In this document: positions 58,633-64,000 of the stretch, in pieces | How the letters are laid out: every line of letters starts with the position of its first letter | Numbering within the stretch: the stretch's first letter is position 1 | Source: Tamarix chinensis | Lineage: Eukaryota > Streptophyta > Magnoliopsida > Caryophyllales > Tamaricaceae | DNA: 64,000 nt | NCBI GenBank assembly: GCA_030549775.1 | Contig: CM060181.1 | Span: 35,310,563 to 35,374,562 of the forward strand | Direction of reading: 5' to 3' | The notes under the pieces: model-generated | Told to the model about the DNA's origin: nothing | What the model saw: the letters and a program-made list of their open reading frames with translations, nothing else | Database searches by the model: none | Made by a program: the position numbers and the translations under genes

Positions 58633-60270
58633 ATGACCCGCTCTTATCGGGGTGAGTTAGAGCCATTTGATCCATACATTGAGAGGACTTTCCATAGGAT
58701 GCATAGATTAGATAGATGTGCTGAAGGCATGGAAAACACTGGGAACTAAAAGGCTCTTAATCCATAAGACATGTGTCCTCCACAAGTGTTGAATCCAAAT
58801 TACAACACAATCCGGCTCTTCCATAGGCACTACTTTAGGTATAAGTATAAGCTCTAGTGGGTAGATCTCTTAAAGATTATGCCACCCCAAATCTAGATGG
58901 CACATGTTCTAGCATCAGACGGCCAGCTGTGCAAGCACACAGCTTTGAAATTAAATTGGCCATTATTTAGATGATTCAAACAACAGCTCAATTTAGAGGA
59001 TTGCCAAACGATGACCCGAATGCTCATATTGCTAATTTCCTTGAGATTTGTGATACTTTTAAGCAGAATGGGGTTTCCGATGATGCCATAAGGCTTACGC
59101 TTTTCCCCTTCTCTCTTAAGGATAAGGTTAAGAGTTGGTTACATTCTTTATCGATGGGATCAATTACTACATGGGATGATATGGCTTGGTAATTTCTTGC
59201 TAAATTTTTTCCACCATAAAAAACTACTAAGATGAGAAATAATATTACTACTTTTGTGTAGTATGATCAAGAATCATTATATGAAGCATGGGAATGATTC
59301 AAAGAATTGTTGAGATAATTTCCTCACCATGGTCTATCTATTTGGCTATAGTTTCATACTTTTTATAACAGTTTCTTTTCTACTAATCATTCCATACTTA
59401 ATGCAGCTGCAGGTGGGACAATCATGAATAAGACTCCAGAAGATGCCTATAATATGATTGAGGAGTTGGCAGCTAATAGTCATCAGTGGCATGCTGAGAG
59501 ATTACCTAGTAGGAGTGCGGACATCCATTCTGTTAATGTCTTCACTACTCTTTCAGCTCAGTTATATGCTTTAACTAAACAAGTGGCTAACTTGAGTGCT
59601 TACACTGTGCAGGTCCCGATTATGAGATGTGACTTATATGATAGATCTCACATTAGAAGTGAGTAACAGGTGGGTAACCCTTTTGTACAATCTTCTAATT
59701 AGGTTAATTTTGTATCAAATTTTGGTAGGACCAACAACAATCTGTATTCAAACACCTACAATCCTAGCTGGAGGAATCACCCAAATTTTTCTTGGAGAAA
59801 TCAAAACCCAATTTAGGCTCCAAGTCAAGTAAGCCCACCTCTAGGATACCAAACCACAACCCTTGAACCAAAAGCATGTTTGGAAGAATTGCTTACTAAG
59901 TTCATAAACCAAAGTGAGTCTAGATTCCAAAATCAAGAAACTCGAATGCAAAATCAGGAGACTTCTTTGAAGAACTTGGAGGTGAAAGTAGGACAGTTTG
60001 CAAATATGATCTCCAAAATAGACTAGGGAACCTTACCTAAGAATACAAAAAGGAATCCATGAGAGGATGCAAAGGCAATCACCTTGAGGAGTGGTAAAGA
60101 GTTATCAGATATACCATCTCCGAGCTTGCAAGAAAAGGATAAGAAAAAGGTAGTTGATGAACAGCCTATAGAAATTTCTATTTCTCAAAAGTAAGTAAGA
60201 GATGACCGCATACCTAGTTAGGGTTCACATCGTGAGGTAAACCCTTATCAACCTCGCATCCCATGTTTCC
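58633..60270 (+). pseudogene. E6 gag
   Basis: ATG at 58633 starts MTRSYRGELEPFDPYIER. An open frame at 58971-59192 contains the Athila gag core [20 protein letters not shown] and [13 protein letters not shown]; 59424-59666 continues with TPEDAYNMIEELAANSHQW and LTKQVANLS. Stops occur near 58748, 59190, 59260-59340 and 59666. Confidence 0.8.
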
Positions 60271-60960
60271 AAAGTTTGAAAAAACAAAAGTTGGATACAC
60301 AATTTTCTAAGTTTCTTCAAATTTTTAAGAAATTACATATAAATATTCCATTTACCGATGCTTTAACCCAAATGCCTAGTTATGCTAAATTTTTAAAGGA
60401 AATTTTAGCTAAAAAAAGGAAACTAAAGGATTGTGAGATGGTTAAAGTTAATGAGGAGTGTTCTACTATACTCCAAAGCAAACTACCACCTAAGCTAAAA
60501 GATCCAGGGAGTTTTACATATAAATATTGGCAGTTTACATTTTGATAAGTTTCTTTGTGATCTTGGTGCAAGCATTAACCTCATGGCCTTTTCCATTTTT
60601 AGGAAGCTTGGATTAGGTGAACCAAAGGGCACGACCATATCTCTCTAACTAGCGGATCGATCAATCAAGTATCCACGTGGTATTATTGAAGATGTGGTGG
60701 TAAAAGTTGATAACTTAATCTTTCTTGTGGACTTTGTCATTTTGGAGATGGAAGAGGACCATGAGGTACCTCTAATTATAGGGAGACTATTTTTAGTGAT
60801 AGGTAGAACTCTTATTTATGTTCATGAAGGCAAACTAATTTTGAGGATTAATGATGAACAAATTATTTTTAATGTATTTGATCACATGAAATGCCTTCAC
60901 GAAGAAGATACTTGCTTACGCATTAATTCTATTGATGAGTGTATTAGTGAGTATTTTTAG
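60271..60960 (+). pseudogene. E6 gag-pol linker and aspartic protease
   Basis: 60276-60545 encodes the conserved linker (FKKLHINIPFTDALTQMPSY). The protease active site DLGAS lies at 60559-60573 after a frame change, and 60694-60960 carries the C-terminal half with PLIIGRLFLVIGRTLI (flap partner region). A TAA at about 60648 and the frameshift break it. Confidence 0.75.
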
Positions 60961-62690
60961 GTGAGCATATTAGATGACCCATTAGAAGCATGCCTCATGA
61001 ATATACTTGGTGAGCATGAGGAAGATGAGAGCCTTACAAAAGCAATCCATTATTTGGAGGTGTCTCCTTCATATCCTAGATTTTTAAGGCCGCCACTTAG
61101 AGGCTTGGAGCATGATGAGATAAAAAAAAAAGTTAAAGCCCTCCATGGAAGAGCCTCCTCATCTTGAGCTCAAACCTCTCCCCTCTCATTTGAAATATAC
61201 ATTTTTAAATGGTTCTACTTCTCATCTAGTGATTATTTCATCTTCTTTGAGCAGGATGATGGAAGAGAAGCTAGTGAGGGTATTGAAGGAGCACAAAAGA
61301 GTTTTTGGGTGGACCATTGTAGACTTAAAAGGAATCAGTCCATCTATATGCATGCATAAAATTCTGATGGAGGAGGCTTGTAAGCCAGTGGTGCATCCTC
61401 AAAGACAACTTAATCCCACAATGAAAGAAGTGGTGAATAAAGAGGTGATAAAATTACTCAATACAAGTGTAATTTATCCCATATCTAATAGTGCGTAGGT
61501 TAGTCCAGAGCAAGTGGTACCTAAAAAAGGAGGTATTATTGTTGTGGCTAATAACAAGAATGAATTGATCCCTACACGTACCATAATAGGCCGTCATGTT
61601 TGTATGGATTATAGATGAGTAAATGATGCCACTAGAAAAGACTATTACCCTCTTCCCTTCATTGATCAGATGATAGAGAGACTGGTAGGCCACAAATTCT
61701 ACTATTTCCTAGATGGATATTCGGGTTACATACAAATCCCTATTACACTTGAGGATCAAGAAAAAACAACATTCACATGTCCTTACGGTACGTTTGCATA
61801 AAGGAGAATGCCTTTCGGATTGTGCAATGCTCTAGCTACTTTTCAAAGATGTATGATGGCAATTTTTCATGATATGGTAGAGGATTTCATGGAAATTTTC
61901 ATGGATGATTTTTTTTGCATTTGGATGTTCTTTTGATGCATGCCTAAATAATTTGGATAATGTGTTGAAAAGATGTGAAGACACAAGTTTAGTCCTTAAT
62001 TGGGAAAAATGTCACTTTATGGTCCAAGATGGGATTTTTTTGGGTCACAAAATCTCTAACAAGAGGATTGAAGTTGATAAGGAAAAAAATAAAGTAATTG
62101 ATAAAATTCCCCCCTCTATGTACTGTTAAAGGTATCAGGATTTTTTTGGGGCATGCTAGCTTTTATCGAAGGTTCATTAAAGACTTCTCAAAAATAGCTA
62201 AGCCCCTATGTGAGTTTCTTGTTAAGGATGCTACTTTTATTTTTTCTGATGAGAGTTTGCATGCATTCAATACATTGAAAGAAAAGTTGATTAGTGCACC
62301 TACTATAGCATTTCCTGATTGGAATTTATCCTTTGAACTAATGTGCGATGCAAGTGATTTTTCTGTTGGTGTTGTGCTGGGTTAAAGGTAAGATAAACTT
62401 TTTCGAACCATTTAATATGCTAGTAGAATTCTGAATTCTGCACAACAAAATTATACTACTACTGAAAAAGAATTGTTGGCCATAGTATTTATGTTTGATA
62501 AGTTTCATTCTTATTTATTGTTGAATAAAGTCATAATTTACACTGACCACTCTGCATTAAAGTACTTGTTTGTCAAGAAGGATGCTAAGGCTAGGATAAT
62601 AAGATGGATATTGGTGCTCTAAGAGTTCAACTTGGTGATTAAAGATAAAAAGGGGAGTTAGAATGGTGTTGCAGATCATCTCTCATGACT
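60961..62690 (+). pseudogene. E6 reverse transcriptase and RNase H
   Basis: 61145-61498 encodes the RT entry region (LELKPLPSHLKYTFL, VFGWTIVDLKGISPSICMH). The palm is recognisable: YYPLPFIDQM, FLDGYSGYIQIPI with its Asp (61712-61714), MPFGLCNA, and FMDDFF with both Asp codons at 61904-61909. A frameshift follows near 61910 and another near 62100. RNase H follows with CDASDFSVGVVLG (62343-62382), EKELLAIV and TDHSALKYL (about 62540). It is the only retroelement here that keeps the RT Asp pair, but stops (61497, 61618, 61799, 62383) inactivate it. Confidence 0.85.
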
Positions 62691-62929
62691 TCCTCAATTT
62701 GCCATAGAAGAGCCAACCAATTCTATAAATGAAGCATTTCCAGATGAGCACCTTTATAAAGTTCAAATCACACCTACTCTATGGTATGCTAATATAGCCA
62801 ATTTCTTGGCAGGTAACATCTTACCCACTCATCTTTCATATCACCAAAGAAGGGAGTTTCTTTCTAAGGTAAACTATTAATTTTGGGATGATATGTACCT
62901 ATTTACAATTTGTGCTTATCAAGTAATTC

Positions 62930-63950
62930 AGAGGTGTGTGAATGATTAAGAGATTTATTCCATCCTAGAACACTGTCATAGTAGGGAGGTTGTAGGTCAC
63001 TTTCGACCAACTAGAACCACTGCTAAGATTTTACAATGTGGCTTTTATTGGCCTGATATTTTTAAGGATGCTCACACATTTGTTTCTACTTGTGATAGGT
63101 GTCAAACGACTAGGAATATATCCCAAAAACATGAATTGCCCTTAAGTAATATCATGGTTTGTGAGTTGTTTAAAATTTGGCGTATAGACTTCATTGGACG
63201 GTTCCCTTATTATTTCAATAATGAGTATATCCTTGTGGCTATGAACTATGTGTCCACATGGGCAGAAGCTGTGGCACTTCCCAAGAATAATGCCAAGGTG
63301 GTTGTTAAATTCTTGAAACGGAATATTTTCACACGATTTGGCACACCTAGAGCTATTATTAGCGATGGATGGAAGCATTTTCACAATCAACAATTTCAAT
63401 CCCTCCTAGCTAAGTATGGAGTCAAGCATAAAGTGGCAACTCCCTACCATCCTCAGATAAGTGGTTAAGTTGAAGTAACTAATAGGGAGATTAAATGTAT
63501 TTTGGAGAAAACTGTAAGTGTAACATGAAAAGATTGGTCTATTAAATTAAATGACACACTTTGGGCTTATAGAACAGTGTACAAAACTCTAATTGGTATG
63601 TCCCCCTACCGTTTGGTGTATGGCAAGGCATGCCATCTCCCCATCAAACTTGAACATAAATCATATTAGACATTAAAATTTCTAAATTTTAATTTGAGTG
63701 ATACAGGTAAGCATAGGAAACTTTAGTTGAACGAAATGAACGAGTTTAGTTTTGACACATATGAGAATGCAAAGCTTTACAAAGAACATACCAAGACGTA
63801 ACACATTAAGCATATTTCAAAGCGTGACTTTTGCAAGCGATAACAGGTGCTTCTCTTTAATTCTAGGTTGAGGATTTTCTCTTGAAATTTGAAATCCCGA
63901 TGGTCCGACCCATTCTCAATCGTAAACTTATATCCCTCCGGTGCGGTGAA
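62930..63950 (+). pseudogene. E6 integrase
   Basis: Zinc region with VGHF (about 62995) and CDRCQ (63093). Catalytic residues: Asp in IDFIG (63187-63189), Asp in ISDGW (63364-63366; relatives usually have SDGG), Glu in VEVTNRE (63472-63474), with 35 residues between the last two, the standard DD35E spacing. A TAA in place of Gln precedes the Glu block (SG-stop-VEV), with others at about 63526 and 63668. The C-terminal part continues as LFNSRLRIF and KSRWSDPF past 63860, near the window end. Confidence 0.85.
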
Positions 63951-64000
63951 AATTTCGCATCCTAAAAAAGGAATGTTCATGGTTAATGGTCAATGGTCAA

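Larger units (their letters stand above)
57086..64000 (+). mobile_element. E6: Athila-like Ty3/gypsy element, running off the window
   Basis: 5' LTR, Asp-type primer site, gag, protease, RT, RNase H and integrase in order on +. The gag text, long gag-protease linker and primer site are those of the Athila lineage. It truncates E4 at its left end. The 3' part, including any env-like region and 3' LTR, is outside the window. Confidence 0.85.

Overview
The window reads as repeat-dense, AT-rich chromatin from a flowering plant, probably pericentromeric or another gene-poor compartment. I see no intact host gene, tRNA gene or CRISPR array. Almost everything is explained by transposable elements nested in one another. 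Plant origin is supported by chromovirus Ty3/gypsy elements with chromodomains, an Athila-type Ty3/gypsy element, a CACTA (En/Spm) transposon carrying a plant Transposase_24/DUF8039/Ulp1 gene, and a solo LTR with a 5S rRNA-like core of the Cassandra type. The species cannot be named from this sequence. Element names E1-E6, M, P1 and P2 are mine.

Left block (1-24762). E1 is a Tekay/Del-like chromovirus on +: a cut-off 5' LTR (1-2445), primer binding site, decayed gag-pol (18367-21319) and a 3.4 kb 3' LTR (21320-24762). It is split by E2, a CRM/Reina-like chromovirus on - (2587-18366, LTRs of about 0.81 kb). E2 is split in its gag by a 10 kb CACTA insertion (5686-15700) with a 3-bp TCT target duplication. 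That insertion is composite: a left-end copy truncated at about 9988, 231 bp of a foreign gypsy integrase, then a second end-to-end copy (10220-15700). Both copies carry the same multi-exon gene (N-terminal Transposase_24-like region, DUF8039-like domain, C-terminal Ulp1/C48 peptidase fold), broken at different places. The ends are arrays of TAATAACGGTT hairpins.

Middle block (24763-49773). This holds an unassigned AT-rich stretch, an old CACTA 3' end of the same family (26380-27328), then a stack of LTRs. A + LTR (P1) is split by a - LTR (M). M is split by E3, a + Tekay-like element (28586-39056, target duplication CAAAC), and by E5, a second CRM/Reina-like element on - (about 39140-46289). 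An 836-bp solo LTR with TCAAT duplication (39234-40069) sits in E5's LTR.

Right block (49774-64000). A + LTR (P2) is interrupted by the 3' LTR and partial pol of E4, a - chromovirus (52341 to about 57060). E4's integrase is split by the Cassandra-like solo LTR (56096-56402). E6, an Athila-like element on +, then runs from about 57086 past the window end.

All coding regions are pseudogenes with stops, frameshifts or internal deletions. Five of the six retroelements have lost or altered the paired reverse-transcriptase aspartates or do not contain that region. LTR boundaries supported by TG/CA ends, target duplications, primer sites or purine tracts are precise; other boundaries rest on alignment by eye and may be off by tens of bases. 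Clade names are inferences from motifs.
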